NCBI GenBank assembly: GCA_030734395.1 | Contig: JAUZTG010000023.1 | Span: 434,001-498,000 of the forward strand | Origin: Sarocladium kiliense | Lineage: Eukaryota; Ascomycota; Sordariomycetes; Hypocreales; Sarocladiaceae | Direction of reading: 5' to 3' | Length of the DNA stretch: 64,000 bases | Shown: positions 10,294 through 22,369 of the stretch, in pieces | Position numbering within the stretch: the stretch's first letter is position 1 | How the letters are laid out: the number at the start of each line of letters is the position of its first letter | The notes under the pieces: model-generated | What the model was told of the DNA's origin: nothing | Seen by the model: only the letters and a program-made list of their open reading frames with translations | Database searches by the model: none | Position numbers and translations under genes: made by a program

Positions 10294-12490
10294 GTTTGCT
10301 GAGGATATTCTTATGATGATGAGTCTTTGATGATAAATGCAATAGCGAGCAGCTGTCACACACCTGTCAAGACGCAGGTATTTTGCTTATGGCTGTGAGG
10401 CAGGGGGTGCTTTCCCTGGAGGCAATGCTGACCTTCAACGCATATTTGCGACGCCTCCCGCAATAGCAACCCGCCCCAGCCATCGCGATACCAATTGATT
10501 TAAGTATGCCCTTATCAAAAGCCAGTGCGAGTCAGCATACCCTTTTCATGGTCCAAACCCAGTGCGACTTTCAACAGGGTCTTCATCACAGAGCGCCTCC
10601 ATCGTGGGTAGCATCCAGTAAACGGAATGAGGGACCCGCAACGGACCGTTCCCGGCGCCGTGCAGCTGCCAACACGCAACGGGAGCGGGCCTGGGCAGCC
10701 GGCAGGTCGCCCGAGACTGTGGGTTACCGGCCAAGATTTTCCTGTGGCTGGCATGGCATCAATACTCTGCCTCAAAAAGCTCAGCCGACAAAATTGTTGG
10801 CCACCATTGTTGATTGTAGTCATGCCATCATGTCACCCTGCCGCTGTCACGTTGCGGGTGGCTTGGGCTGTCACGTCTGATCCTCGTGGGGGCAACACCG
10901 GTGGATGTTACGTCATTGGCTACGACGCGTGCGGTTGCTGGGCAACGCGCCTCCCAATCACACTTTTAGCTGGCGAGCTACCCTGAACGAGAAAGTGTGC
11001 CAAAAGCTTTGATGACGCCCGAGACACGCATGATCGACAGGATCCGTGCTTGTCCGAAGGTTTCCTGGAGTCAATGATGTGATCTCCATGAATGATCCTA
11101 CTGTGACTTTGACTCATGCTTTCACGCGGTGTTTACTCGAAGGTCTTCTTGTTGTGTGTTGGTGGTACATCTGCTCTTGGTTCGCGTCAGTGGGGTTGTT
11201 ACTTTGCTTTTCCTGCTTGACCGCTTCCGCTGCCTCAACTTCTCCAGTCTGCAGCGTCAAGCGGGCCTTCCACTTGCATGTTCAGAACCTCCATTGGATC
11301 TTCACGACCCGAGGCGGAGGCGGAGTGACTGCGTGGCCTGATTCGATTGGAGTACAGGTGTTCGAACGGCGGGGTCCCTGCTCCGGGCACCTCAGTCTCG
11401 GCTGGTCTAGCTGGCTGTCAGAGGCAGCTGTGAGCCAGTGAGTGCATAAGCGAGACGCCCCCGTGATTCATCCATCTAAGTATCCGAGCAAACACTTTCT
11501 CTGTCTGAAAGGAAGAACGGTACAAAGGATGTTTGAGAGTTTTTGAGTTCTGGATCCTTCGTTTGTCGGCGGGCGGCAACGACGGGATGGGCCCACCACC
11601 CACGACTAGTGCGACCAGCAGGGTACTTCACCCATAGGCAGCTTCACCGCTAAAGCAGAGGTACCATCGTAGAAGGGGAGGGGCGCCTAAAAAAGATGGG
11701 AGTTCCACCTCCGGGAAGTAAACAGAGAGGAATGTGAGATCGAAGACAATTCAGATGCAAAGGAATGGACGTTATAGATCTTGTTCGAACGCCCGAACAG
11801 AGAATACAGCTTCTCAAGGATGTTGAGAGTAGATGGAATTTCAAATGGATGAATATTCTCATTCCCATCCCTCTCCGAGGTGACGATCCAGGCGGTGCGC
11901 CAGGAGCTTCAGGGGCCACACACACCGCTCCAGGGCTGCTCCGCTGCCCCCAATCGTCATCTCCAGTGGCTCTCCTCCTCTTTTCTCGCTCTCGCTCTCC
12001 TCCTCTCCGCTTCTCTTTCTCCCCATACTCAATATTTACGATCTCACAATTTCGACTTTTGCTCCCGGCGAACGAAACGACAATACTAACCCGGCAGCTT
12101 CATCCGATACCCACCTTCGAATCCGACCTTGGCGACTCTTCGCTTTCATTTCTTGCCGACGAATCTTGATCTTGAGTTCCTGCGTGCGGCCAACCTCCGT
12201 TGGACCTGACAGCGTGAGCTTCGTGGAGGTCTTATTTGCTTCGACTGAATAGGTTCGTCTTCCCGGCAGTCCGTTGGTCACGGGTGCAAGCGTCAGATCG
12301 GAGCTGGTTCATCCATGTTGTGCTTTCGCTAACAGGCCATGCAGACCGTTTCACGACATCACGACCTCCACCCTCCATGCCCAAGCCTACCAACGCAACC
12401 GTCACGATATCGAACCGATACATACTTCTTTCTTAGAATCACCTTGCAAAGTGACGACGGCCTTGCAGCACGTTCTGAGACACAGTCAGG
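10294..12490. other. 2.2-kb intergenic region; promoter and leader of the 626-aa gene
   Basis: No frame here has domain or family support. The last 550 bp (11940-12490) is rich in C/T runs, typical of the promoter and 5' UTR of the following gene. The part at 10500-11450 has only chance frames on both strands. No RNA gene or transposon remnant was recognised. Confidence 0.5.
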
Positions 12491-14371
12491 ATGAGCGCCC
12501 CGCCGCCGCCGCCACCTCCTCATGGCGGCGTGCCAAAGGGTTCTGGTCTGCCTCCGGGCAAGTATGACATCTTTGTCATTCCAGAACACTCGGCTGGCTC
12601 GGGCTTCCTCTATCTTCCTTCTCTGCAGCCCAATGTCAATAGTTTTGCGGCAGGTTTCGCTTCAGCACTAATCCTTGTGGCCCTGTTCCAGAGCATGGCA
12701 CCTGCATTCCGCGCATGGTGGGATCAGTTCCAGGGCATGGGCAATACAGGCATTTTGCTCATCATTGCAGGAGTTGGATTTGGTGCTTGGGCTTTGGGAA
12801 GGACACAACAGGATGGCGCAAAACACCCGCCATCAGGTGGGCATTCGGGGCATGGAGAGGGTGCTGGCTTCGGCACACATACAAACGGAGCCGCACCAGG
12901 TCCAGATTCGAATGCCGGTCCTCCGCCACCTCCACCACCACACAACGAGCAGCCGAAACCCCAACCACCGCCTCCTCAGCAAGAGAAGCCAAAACCTTCG
13001 TGGCAACAAAGACAGGCACCACCACAGCCTGGAACTGCGAAGGCCGAGTCAGCGAAGGGCTCTTGGGAGAAAGCACGCGAAGAAACGAGAAAAAGAGAAG
13101 AGGAACGCAAAGCAAAAGAGGCCGAGCAGAAACGAAGAGAAGAGGCAGCCAAGCGATTGGCAGAGCTCAGGGCTAAAGAGGCTCGGGAAAGACAAGAGCG
13201 TGAGGCAAAACGAGAGAAAGAGGCCAGGGAAGCGCAAGCAAAGAAGGATGCGGAGCAGAAGCTTGCTGAAATTAAGGCAGCGGCAGAACGTAAAGCTGCA
13301 GAGCTCAAGGCCGCTGAGGAGAAGAAGAAACAGGAGGAGGAAGCTGCACAGAGCTCCCGCAAGGGAAGTAGCTATGCCTACTCAGGCGTTGGGGAGAGGA
13401 CAAGCATGTGGCCCAACGGTCGCCCGCCTGTCCCTCCTCATTCCCCCTCAAAGACCCCTGCCAGTCCTAACAGGCGGCCGCCCGCGCCGACCGCAAAGAC
13501 ATATCTCAGCACAGATGAAGACCAGTACTCCTTCCGGCCTTACGATCAGCCGAAGAAATCACGGCGCAAGCCGTCCCTATCATCGTTTTCTGGGTCCGAG
13601 GCGTCTTGGGCCCCATCACAGACGACGGCCAAGACAACACCCCCAGGATCATTCCGTGGTCCATACAGCACCAAAGATCCTGACAAGATTGTCATCTCAG
13701 GCGTGTACCTGTTCGCGAGCCAATTCGCCAAGGAACCTGCCAGCCAGCTTCTCTCGGGCGTAAACCCCGTCACAGACGGCTTGATCTTACGCATTACCAC
13801 GGAAGGACTGTTCATCGACGATGACGTCCGAGGCGTCCCCCAACGTGAGTGGGACGTCAAGGCCTGGACACTGAAACAGGTCGAGGTATGGTGCCCCCCG
13901 CACTGTTTGACTCCGTCTTCCTCTACGCCATCACTGGCGCAGCCGAAGGCGGCCCCCAATCTTTTGCACAAGATGGCTGGGTCCAAGGGCGTGTCGCGCT
14001 CGCAGGCTGGTTCGCCGAGAGTCCTCACCGGGGACGAGGCGGAGATGTACCTGACCGAGATGTTGCGCGCTTGCAAGGACTGTTGCCGTCTTGGGCTTTG
14101 CGACGAGCATAAATTATCCAGCATTGCTGACACTGTGCTTCCCGCTGGCCAGACTGGCGAATGGAAGGCCAAGGGCCTTCATGTGTTGAGAGCCACTGTG
14201 AAGGATCAAAATGGGAAGAGGTATCTGTTCGTGGTTGAAGATGCCGAGAGTTGGAAGCTGGCGGTTGGCTTGCAGAGGCTGAAGAGGGGAACGCAGGCAA
14301 AGCATATGGGGGTGAGTGGCATGTCAGCCACAGACGCGAAGGGGACGTTGGAGATGTTGGGGTATCATTGA
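12491..14371 (+). CDS. Conserved-looking membrane protein with long charged coiled coil, 626 aa
   Basis: A single exon starting with a proline run (MSAPPPPPPPHGGVPKGSGL). Two hydrophobic helices follow, at about residues 50-75 (SFAAGFASALILVALFQSM) and 83-101 (GNTGILLIIAGVGFGAWALG). Next come a Pro/Gly-rich stretch with another polyproline run, then about 110 residues of almost pure Lys/Arg/Glu/Ala helix (190-300), very likely a long single helix or coiled coil. The C-terminal 230 residues look globular (DKIVISGVYLFASQFAKEP, GLILRITTEGLFIDDDVRGV, YLFVVEDAESWKLAVGLQRL). I do not recognise a named family. The layout suggests a membrane-anchored scaffold, but that is inference. Confidence 0.85.
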   Translation: MSAPPPPPPPHGGVPKGSGLPPGKYDIFVIPEHSAGSGFLYLPSLQPNVNSFAAGFASALILVALFQSMAPAFRAWWDQFQGMGNTGILLIIAGVGFGAWALGRTQQDGAKHPPSGGHSGHGEGAGFGTHTNGAAPGPDSNAGPPPPPPPHNEQPKPQPPPPQQEKPKPSWQQRQAPPQPGTAKAESAKGSWEKAREETRKREEERKAKEAEQKRREEAAKRLAELRAKEARERQEREAKREKEAREAQAKKDAEQKLAEIKAAAERKAAELKAAEEKKKQEEEAAQSSRKGSSYAYSGVGERTSMWPNGRPPVPPHSPSKTPASPNRRPPAPTAKTYLSTDEDQYSFRPYDQPKKSRRKPSLSSFSGSEASWAPSQTTAKTTPPGSFRGPYSTKDPDKIVISGVYLFASQFAKEPASQLLSGVNPVTDGLILRITTEGLFIDDDVRGVPQREWDVKAWTLKQVEVWCPPHCLTPSSSTPSLAQPKAAPNLLHKMAGSKGVSRSQAGSPRVLTGDEAEMYLTEMLRACKDCCRLGLCDEHKLSSIADTVLPAGQTGEWKAKGLHVLRATVKDQNGKRYLFVVEDAESWKLAVGLQRLKRGTQAKHMGVSGMSATDAKGTLEMLGYH

Positions 14372-14885
14372 GAAGTGAGCTGGGGGAGTGTATATATGTG
14401 AGGAAGCGTGGATGTTTGTTGACAGAATACCAGTTTGAGGAAGAAGAGGGCGTTGGAAGGAACAGCATAGCCGGCACAGCGAGCAAAAGACATTTTCGAA
14501 TCATTGTGGTACATATACAAATTGACGTCCATCATGTTTTTGTGTGGTATTCAGTCAACTCAGCAATAGCTGACCGCTGAGATAACGCTGGCGACGTAGC
14601 GTGGCACCTTGCAAGGCGTTTTCGGCCCTCTGAGCTTGGCTTGTATCATGAAGCATTTGCAGAACGCGATGGAGTCAGAAACGGAGATGCGAACGTTTCG
14701 CTTCCAATAAGCCGTTCTGAAATCGGGCATGGCAATAACAGCCGAGACACCTTATATGAGTACTGCCTCAGTGGTTCTCTCGCATATTACAGCAACTCGT
14801 AACTGGCAGGAGGAGTTCAAGGCTCTTTTATTGTATCAGAAAAATAGATGGTTGAGACAACTCCGGAATATGGATACATGCAGCG
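14372..14885. other. Convergent 3' spacer
   Basis: Spacer between the plus-strand 626-aa gene and the minus-strand permease. It should hold both 3' UTRs. Nothing else is supported. Confidence 0.5.
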
Positions 14886-16449
14886 CTACAACCGTCCAAG
14901 TGGCCATACTCGTCGGACACTCGGAACCATGCTCTGGAAGAATCTCTTCGGATAGCGCAGGCCAATAGTACAAGCACTGGCGAACATGCATGCGCCCGTG
15001 AATATGATAACCCATCTGTACGATGATGAAGTCAAAGAAGCAGCGGCGGATGAGTTCTGCAGCGCACTGCTTCTATACACTAGCAGACCACCAATTGGGC
15101 CTGTTAGCACGTTACCAATGCCTTTCCCAAGATTGAGTAGGCCGAAGACAATCGGGCCCGCAATCACATCATCTGTGATAGCCGTGCTCATGCGTGCCCA
15201 GACCGCAGTAAAGCCAGCGCCGAAGAATCCATATAAAATGGCGAAGCCGATGAGAATGGGCATCGAACTCGCCAGCCTCCACATGAAGAAGGATGCTACT
15301 GCCGCAACAACGGTCGATGTGCATGCGAGAATGTCGACCGAGACTTTGCGATCTGACAAGTATCCAAACGTGAACTGACCGCCGACCTGGGAGACGCTCA
15401 TAGTGGCCAGGATAACGGCACCTGACTTCCCATTGAGGTCGAGCGATGTTGCGAACGACGGGAGGTACAGAGCAGGAAAGAAGTATCCGAATCCCTGGAA
15501 CAGGTTTGAGAGAGAGTACAGCCAGAAGACTGGGCTTTTGAAGAAAGACCAATCGATCCTAGGTGAACTCGTGTGCTGCGATGGCGGCAAACGGCCCTTG
15601 AAGAATGGGAGGAGGGGTACGGTCAGGATAGCAAGACCGACAGCCACGATGCGAAGCGTCGTCTGGTAGCCGTACTTCTCGAGGAGGGTCTGAACGATGA
15701 ACGGCATGACGGCGCCAGAAACACCCGATGCGCCGCAGAGCACACCATAGGCCATACCACGACGTGCAACCCAGTACTCGTTCACCATCATAAGGATGGG
15801 ATAATAAAGTATCAAGAAACCTACGCCATACGCTACACCCTGGGTGAGGATGAGTGTCTCGAGAGTAGTTGCGAAGGACCCCGCGACGAGGCCACCCAGG
15901 CATATCGGCACTGCAGAGAGAATTAGCCAAGGGATCCCAGAACAAGGGCTTCGGACAGAAGGTTGAAATCATACACCCGACCCAGATCATCTGTCGCTGC
16001 AAGTGCCTGTAGCGCTGGATGAAAGGCACGATGACGGGAGCACCAATATATCCCAGACCAGAGGCTATGGTGCCGACAACGCCAATGTACGGATTGTCAG
16101 CGAACTGTGGAATTCGCGAATAATAGTCCTGAAAGACACCGAATGACAGCGGAAAGCCTATGCCTTGTCAATGTCGGGTTCTTGCAGCATGGACCCGAGA
16201 CAGGAACTGATATTGACGATGCGGGATGATGACGAGCAAAGGAGATGACGTACCCCATAACAGCGTTTCAAAGACAAAGGCCGCACCGAGAAGCCTCCAT
16301 GCGGCAAGGCCACCATCTACCGGTGCGAGTCCATGTTCAGTTTCTGTTCCGTTCTCAGGCTCTGTGCGTGCGGTATGTGAAGCAATGGGAGAGACTGCTG
16401 CTGGCAATGGACCGAGTTCATAATCATTGCCAGGAGCTGCAGACATCAT
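14886..16449 (-). CDS. MFS monocarboxylate-permease-like transporter, 467 aa, 3 exons
   Basis: Exons 16254-16449, 15975-16157 and 14886-15910, joined across introns of 96 nt (GTACGT donor) and 64 nt (GTATGA donor, CTGCAG acceptor). The spliced protein begins with a polar tail and then DGGLAAWRLLGAAFVFE, continues as WGFPLSFGVFQDYYS at the first junction and IWVGLPICLGGLVAGSF at the second. This is the helix 1 and helix 3-4 pattern of fungal MCT-like permeases (the Mch group, which includes a riboflavin carrier in yeast). Twelve hydrophobic segments are expected. Substrate is unknown. The first two codons are both ATG (16449 and 16446). The 96-nt intron is longer than the other introns here. 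Confidence 0.88.
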
Positions 16450-19400
16450 GTAAGTGGTTGTCGGGTTTACTGCACTTGGTCTGCTCGTAAACTATGTCGG
16501 CAAACTTCGAAAGAAATGAGATACGGGTTGTAGGTGTTGCATTCACGTCGACACTTGGAAACCATGACCTGAGAGTGTGGAATAACGAAGCGTGTGAGTA
16601 GATGAAGCGGGGTGGCCCGAGGGCGACCGACGGGTAGTAACCGAGGCTTGATTGCTAAAAGTTCCAAACCGAGCCAGGGACGACGACAATACAGTTCCAA
16701 AGCCCACAAGAGTCGTGATTGTTTTGGAATCTACCAAGTTTCAAGCATGAGAACTAATCGACGATGGCGGATAGATTGACTGTTCAATACAGAAAAGCGG
16801 GAAACAGTTTCGGAAATCTTCAGCATCGAAGGATGACGCCACCCAACGAATGGCTACTGCACGTGGGTGTATTGACCATGACGAAGAAAAACACGAATTT
16901 GTCCCTGAAAAGAGCCTACTCTTATATGTAAAATTCGAGATCAAAATCGTGCCCTCGTATCCAGCTGATGGCTCATTGTGAACAAAGCTGCTCAGAGATA
17001 AAAGTCTTATTTACACCCCCCTATCTCCTTCAGGCGCTTAGATTGACGCCAAACCCAGCGAGTCAATAGCTCCCAGTCGTCCTTGTATTGTTCTCAAAGA
17101 AGCTCACGCAAGCCTACCTGGTCCTGACCGGGCAGTTGCTGCACCGGACATGACTACAGACTGGGCAACTCGGGGTAGTTGCAATGAGCAATGGAATATT
17201 GGAGGTGCAATTGTGCTAAAAGAATGTCCAGCCTGGGTCAGTATGGATTGATTCGAAAAGTTCTCATACAAAGATTACGGTGAATGGAGCGAGAGCACGT
17301 ACACATATCCAATATACACTAGTCTTCGGCTTCGCCGGGCGTGTTTGGAATGAGTTCGGAGAGGCATAGGTATTGAGGCTGTTGGCAGCCCTCGCTGGCT
17401 CACTGGCCGTGTTGGAACCCTCCCCGGCTTTCGATGCGGAGTGATGCTTTCTCGGACGTCTACGACTCTGATTTCCTACGGAAAGAGTATTGTTGTAGTC
17501 AGCCATCGGAGCTGCAAGAGTTTGCTGTCGCAATGCCGTGTAGCGCAGTCTCAACTATGGGTGTCGTCCGGCTCGTAGCATAGAGAGATTCGCAACAAGG
17601 CCCAGCGCGAGGAATGTGAAGTGTTGAAGGTCGACAGTCGCTCGCTGAAGGTGAGGGACAAGTGGGAACATCAAATTTGGAGGGGGAAGGACGACCTTTT
17701 TGCGGACAGGATGTAAATTGGCGAACCACAATGCGAACCACTCTGGCATGAGGCTCTAGGCATCTTCAGTATGTGACAGAGCCTGATGATGCGGGGGTGG
17801 CCCCAGGTACGTTTCCATACCAGAGGGACCAACACGGAAGAATTCACAGGGTTGAACACTGAAGGAACAAGTACACAGGCATGATAAGGGTGAATGAAGC
17901 AGACTTCATTTCGCTAGCGCGAGCGCAAGAAGCTGAGAACATCACATCCAAATACTAGCCTTCTTTGTTTTACCCTAACTCATCCCGTCTACTGACCACG
18001 CAACAGCATTATTGAGGAATGCAGCTGAGATACAGCCGATAGTGAATGGTATACTCTCTAGCCTCGGCTAATAGATAAGGATGAAGTCAGAGTGTCCTTA
18101 GGGTGCCAGGTACTTATGCTACCTCCCACCCTGGCTGAAAGTCCAATATGGTTCATGAAGCGGAACCTGCCGGCAATATCATCCATAGAGGGCCCTGAAT
18201 TGGGTCGAGGAGACCTCGCAGCTGGAGCACCTCAAATGCCCGCACTTGGTACAATATGGGGTGGTGCTGACGACCATTGGGTAGGCGCGGCAATTGTGCT
18301 GCAGCGAATGTTAGATTCATCTTACAGCGAAGGTTACTCATACTCTCTATGGGAAGACTAGGGACAAGCGTTGGTATGTGGAAAGCTTACACACATCCAT
18401 CTCAGCGCAGCTCGCTGTCTCGAGGGATTTATAGCGTCAGTGTGATTGAAGTCACGAGTCGTAGTGACAGGCTCGGTGGCGCTTACCGATCGTTGTGCTG
18501 CTTGCTTAGAAGATGCCTGCTTTCGTGTAGAAGCGCGCTTGATCTTCCAGACTGGCCCGAAGCCGAATCGATTTCTCCTTCGGGCCATAAAGGTTAGGGA
18601 AAATCAAGTAGGTGTGTTGCTTGATGCCTAGAAGTTGGAACATCAATGCTGGTCGTCGTAGGTGTTGCGCGGTCCAAGGCTCAGGCGCAGATTCAGGGAT
18701 GAAAGGGGAAACAGTTATGGGGGAGCCAACAAACAAAGGGGATATGGAAGGTGATTCCGGCGGGGAATGGCGCACCGCTATGCGAACCACATCTGCCTTG
18801 TGGTGGTACGCTTGATGCGGGCAGTCTCTTGGTCCAGCGCCTTAGAGCCCAACTCCCTCGAACAGCGCCTTGCGGTTCGCCTTGTCCCTCCACCCACAGG
18901 ATATAGGGATAATATCGATCTTCACATCAGCCAACACAGACACGGCCACCCAGAGATTGAATTTGATCGTACTTTATTACAACAGGGGCAAAATCCGTTT
19001 GTGCCCTGTTGCCAGCAGCGCCCGACCGACATCATCTGCCGTGCCTCCGTGTTGCCTCGGGGGGTTGGCTCCACTACCGGACACCCCGGCGCCGGCGGTG
19101 GGTCAGAACAATCGGCTCATTCGGGATCGCAACCCAAACTCGAGTTGACCTCAGAGCAGGGAAGGTTTAGCGACGTTCAGGATTCCGTACGAAAGTCAAT
19201 CTAGGATCTTCCTCCAAATGGAGATAGCTAGAAAGATGATGGGGGGAGTGGGCACACTGATGGTGGCGGCACCACACAGCTCATCACCCGTCCGCGCATG
19301 AGAACTACGATTGGAACGCCACCTTATTGGCGGCTGGATGCAACCAAATGCGCCTTGCAGGGCGCCTGGCCGATTGACACCTGCATGATGGACGTAGGCG

Positions 19401-19749
19401 TTTATTCCAGCACCTAAATCCACAGATTATGTATGTCCATCTTGTGTCTCAAACGGAACATGCGCCAACGAGGTACGAGAAGTTTTGGAAGAATGAGTGC
19501 ATGCAATGGGTTACGAAGGAAGTCGACAGTTCAAGGGAGGCAAGCATGTAGCCTCAATGGCTCTAATCTGACTGCCACAGCCTCATCTCCCGGAACTGCA
19601 TTCCCTCGGAACATTGCCTCGGTCTTCGCAACAGAGCGATCGGTAGGCGAGACATTGGTTTGCAGCAAAAGGCATGGGCATGGGCTGTCTTCAGATTTTC
19701 TACAGTTGTAACACTCCCGATCTGATTATTTGTATTCTTTCAGATAAAA
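16450..19749. other. 3.3-kb gene-poor region with minus-strand coding fragments
   Basis: No complete gene can be built. Two minus-strand patches have protein-like composition. One at about 17262-17750 includes WFALWFANLHPVRKKVV, FLALGLVANLSML and an Arg/Ser-rich segment from an ATG at 17506. The other is at about 18506-18790. Both patches start with a similar stretch (about 20 of 24 bases alike, beginning GTGGTTCGCAT at about 17738 and 18787, minus strand), so they may be decayed copies of one sequence. Frames are short and broken. The remainder shows no RNA gene or recognisable transposon. Confidence 0.35.
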
Positions 19750-20957
19750 CTAGTAAGGCTGGGGTGCTTCGTGAGCATCTTGAGCCGGAGGACCTGAAAG
19801 AAAGCCATGCCAGACGGCGCTCAGGGATGTCCTTGGAAAGAGATTGTTCACGGAGTCTGGACTCCATTCTCTAATCTCGGGAAGCGGGTAGCGAGTATAC
19901 TCGCCGTCCTTGGAGTTATCGGGACCAGACATAGTCAACTGATCCGGCTCAGAATGCTTAGTAGGGTCGAACCTTTGTCTTAGGGCCTCTTTGGCTTTTT
20001 CCCTCGATGCATGTTCCTCTTCGCGCTTGGAGACAGTAGTCACTCTTCTTCGCCGTTTCGCACGTCGCTGATTGTCTCGTCGAACCATTTGGTCCAGTTC
20101 ATCGGCCATCTCATCCGCGAGGATGCCAGCATCCATGCGGCGGTTCGATATGGCCACGGGTTGGACCTCTGGATACAACGTCACCTCGGGCCTCTCCGAA
20201 TCCTGAGCCTCTTCTGGCTCCCCCACCGCTGGATCTTCAAGCAAATGCCGCATTGGATTCCACGGCAGGGTTCCCTCCTTTGACCTTGGTTCAACTCGTC
20301 CCAGTCGATGAAGAATAAGCACCCAAAATCCAACAAGAATCAGAAAGGCAACGACCATTATCGAGCACCTGACCATCGCCAGACGCATAGACGTGGCAGT
20401 ACTCTGATCTCTGTCCCAGGTATCCAACGTCGGCATCCGAGCAAAGAGCCTACCGGCTCGTTTGCCGACATTGACGCCAGGGGGAGGGGGCAATGGGCTC
20501 TCGAGCGCCACTCTGCACTGTTGACTTCGGTTCGCTGGCTGTTGACCATCTTTGTCAGTACCCGTTACGTCGTTCGATACTCAGGTGGGGTGACCGTGCA
20601 TATAATTACCTTCGTCTTCAAACATTGCTCTCTAAAGTCATTGAATGCTGTCCATTGAGCGAGCTTGAGCGCCGCAAATGCGGGAGGTACAACAATCAAA
20701 CCGAGAGCAAGAGTGATGGCAGCCCCCACAGCTGGTAGCGAAAAACGGCTCAGCCACTCCCATATCTTGTACGCTCTCCTAATGAGGGTGCTTTTGAGGC
20801 TGACACTGGGGTCGATGACGGGGTCGGCCATCACTGCGTTGTTTGTGTCGCCAGAGCTGGCTATCGACCCTGTTGGCCGCGCTTCTGGCTCGTGTACTGC
20901 TGGCGCTGCCTGGATGGCAAGGTCGTTCAATTCGAACTCTTCATCCATTAGCACCAT
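19750..20957 (-). CDS. Membrane protein of the W-T-A-x-x-D-F family, paralog B, 378 aa, 2 exons
   Basis: Exons 20610-20957 and 19750-20538, joined across a 71-nt phase-0 intron (GTAATT...CAACAG). The first exon ends with a hydrophobic helix and a distinctive motif: LALGLIVVPPAFAALKLAQW then TAFNDFREQC. The second exon starts PANRSQQCRVALESPLPPPP, followed by a second hydrophobic segment (SIMVVAFLILVGFWVLIL). It ends in a long charged tail containing a basic patch (RRAKRRRR) that the neighbouring paralog lacks. Intron position and motif order match the gene at 21683-22369, so the two are tandem duplicates. I know this kind of motif from uncharacterised ascomycete proteins; no function is known. 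Topology with two membrane helices is inferred. Confidence 0.72.
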
Positions 20958-21682
20958 GGCTCCCGAAGGAAGAACAAGTGTGAGAAGAGCAAGTGTTATC
21001 TGAGGTCTTTTTCATGTAGACAAGAAGAACAGAAAATGTTGGGCGGGAAGGCTCTAGTGGGATGCTCAGGTTAAGGGATGCCGCCTTGACCTGCACATCT
21101 GCACGCCTGCATACAACACAACCAATGAGGGCGCAAACAATATCTTCAGCCCTGGTGACAGACAGAAAGCACGTTTTCATTGGTCAAAGTGATCAAGAAA
21201 AGAACTCTCGTGTACCGTTCCCAACAGAATAACTTGAGCGAGTGCATCCGAAGTCAGTCACTGCTTCCCCACTCCCTGTCGAATGGTCGTCTATGCGTCA
21301 ACTCGGTTCCGTCTCCTGTGCCTCTGAGACATGGCCTTGAATTGTCCGCCTCCGTAGTCCATTGTGATTTCTTGAAATGTTCCAAGGAACGTTGGACATT
21401 CTCTCTTTGCCATCTCTGCAATGCCAACGTACTTGCCAAACCGATCTCATCAGACGGGTTGCGACGCGAGTTCGTGGCAACAGGGGGAGTCCGGGAAAAA
21501 CACATGGCAACGGCATGGGCACCAGCACTGGCTGGTGATACGAAGTTGCCATGCCGTGTCAGGTCTGAATATGAGCCTGAAGCCAAAGACTGTGACTGTT
21601 CAATGGCCGACTGCCCTGCTTCATCACGATGAACTTGCTGTTCTGTTCGATCTCTTGGTTCCCTTGTTAGTCCAATAGGTGT
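20958..21682. other. Spacer between the two paralogous membrane-protein genes
   Basis: 725 bp with no supported gene: promoter of paralog B and 3' flank of paralog A. Confidence 0.5.
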
Positions 21683-22369
21683 TCACAGTGGCTCCCGCAA
21701 GAGGTTGAGCAGGATAAGAATCCATATCGGCAATAACGCACAGAAGGTTACCAAGAGGATCGCGCTTCTGATCTCGGCCGTGGATGTGCTTCCGAGACTC
21801 ATCGTCAATTCTTCTTGGGTTCTAGACCATGGGAAACGAGACCATAGTCTTTCCCTGTGGGTATCGAGTCGGCTAGCGGGCGGAGGGGGCAACGGCTTGG
21901 ACAATGCCTCATCGCAATAAGCTGAACGGTCATTGGAAGTCTGAGGTTGTTATTCAGCAATATAACCACAAGAAGAAAGGGAAGATATGGCCCCGGAACC
22001 TACCGCATCGCGACAGTGCTCCACAAAGTCTTTCATAGCAGTCCATTTCGCCAGTTCAATCGCTTCGTAAGCTGGCGGTACAGCAACAAGACCCAGGATG
22101 ATGGTCACTCCAGTCCCAGCTGCCAAAGCCACGGAATTGTCGCGCAGTCTTTGGATTGCGTTGCGGGCAAAGAGAGAGACCTCATTGTGCATGTTGATCA
22201 CCCAGTCGTACGAGAGCCAGCGAGGCGGCCGAACTGTGCGGTGGTCTCTCTCAGCATGGTCGGCTGGATCAGATCCTGACCCGGCGGAGTTGCGCTGCGT
22301 CGGACTTTCTAATGCATCATCGGTCGCTGGGTCACGTCCAGCGAGCTGTATTGGTGATTGATCGGCCAT
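21683..22369 (-). CDS. Membrane protein of the W-T-A-x-x-D-F family, paralog A, 207 aa, 2 exons
   Basis: Exons 22004-22369 and 21683-21940, joined across a 63-nt phase-0 intron (GTAGGT...CCTCAG). The first exon ends GVTIILGLVAVPPAYEAIEL then AKWTAMKDFVEHCRDA, a membrane helix followed by the conserved W-T-A-x-K-D-F-x-x-x-C motif. The second exon begins TSNDRSAYCDEALSKPLPPPP and ends in a second hydrophobic helix (AILLVTFCALLPIWILILLNL). Compared with paralog B it lacks the long charged C-terminal tail. The shared intron site, cysteine and PLPPPP block show tandem duplication followed by divergence. Function unknown. Confidence 0.72.

Noticed and set aside
11046..11441. 131-codon plus-strand frame with a hydrophobic N-terminus
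   Set aside because: Trp/Cys-rich chance composition, overlapped by other frames, no splice or family support.
12675..13763. 362-codon frame overlapping the 626-aa gene in another frame
   Set aside because: Arg/His/Lys-rich composition is a by-product of the GAR-rich coiled-coil codons; it starts inside the real gene and has no family features.
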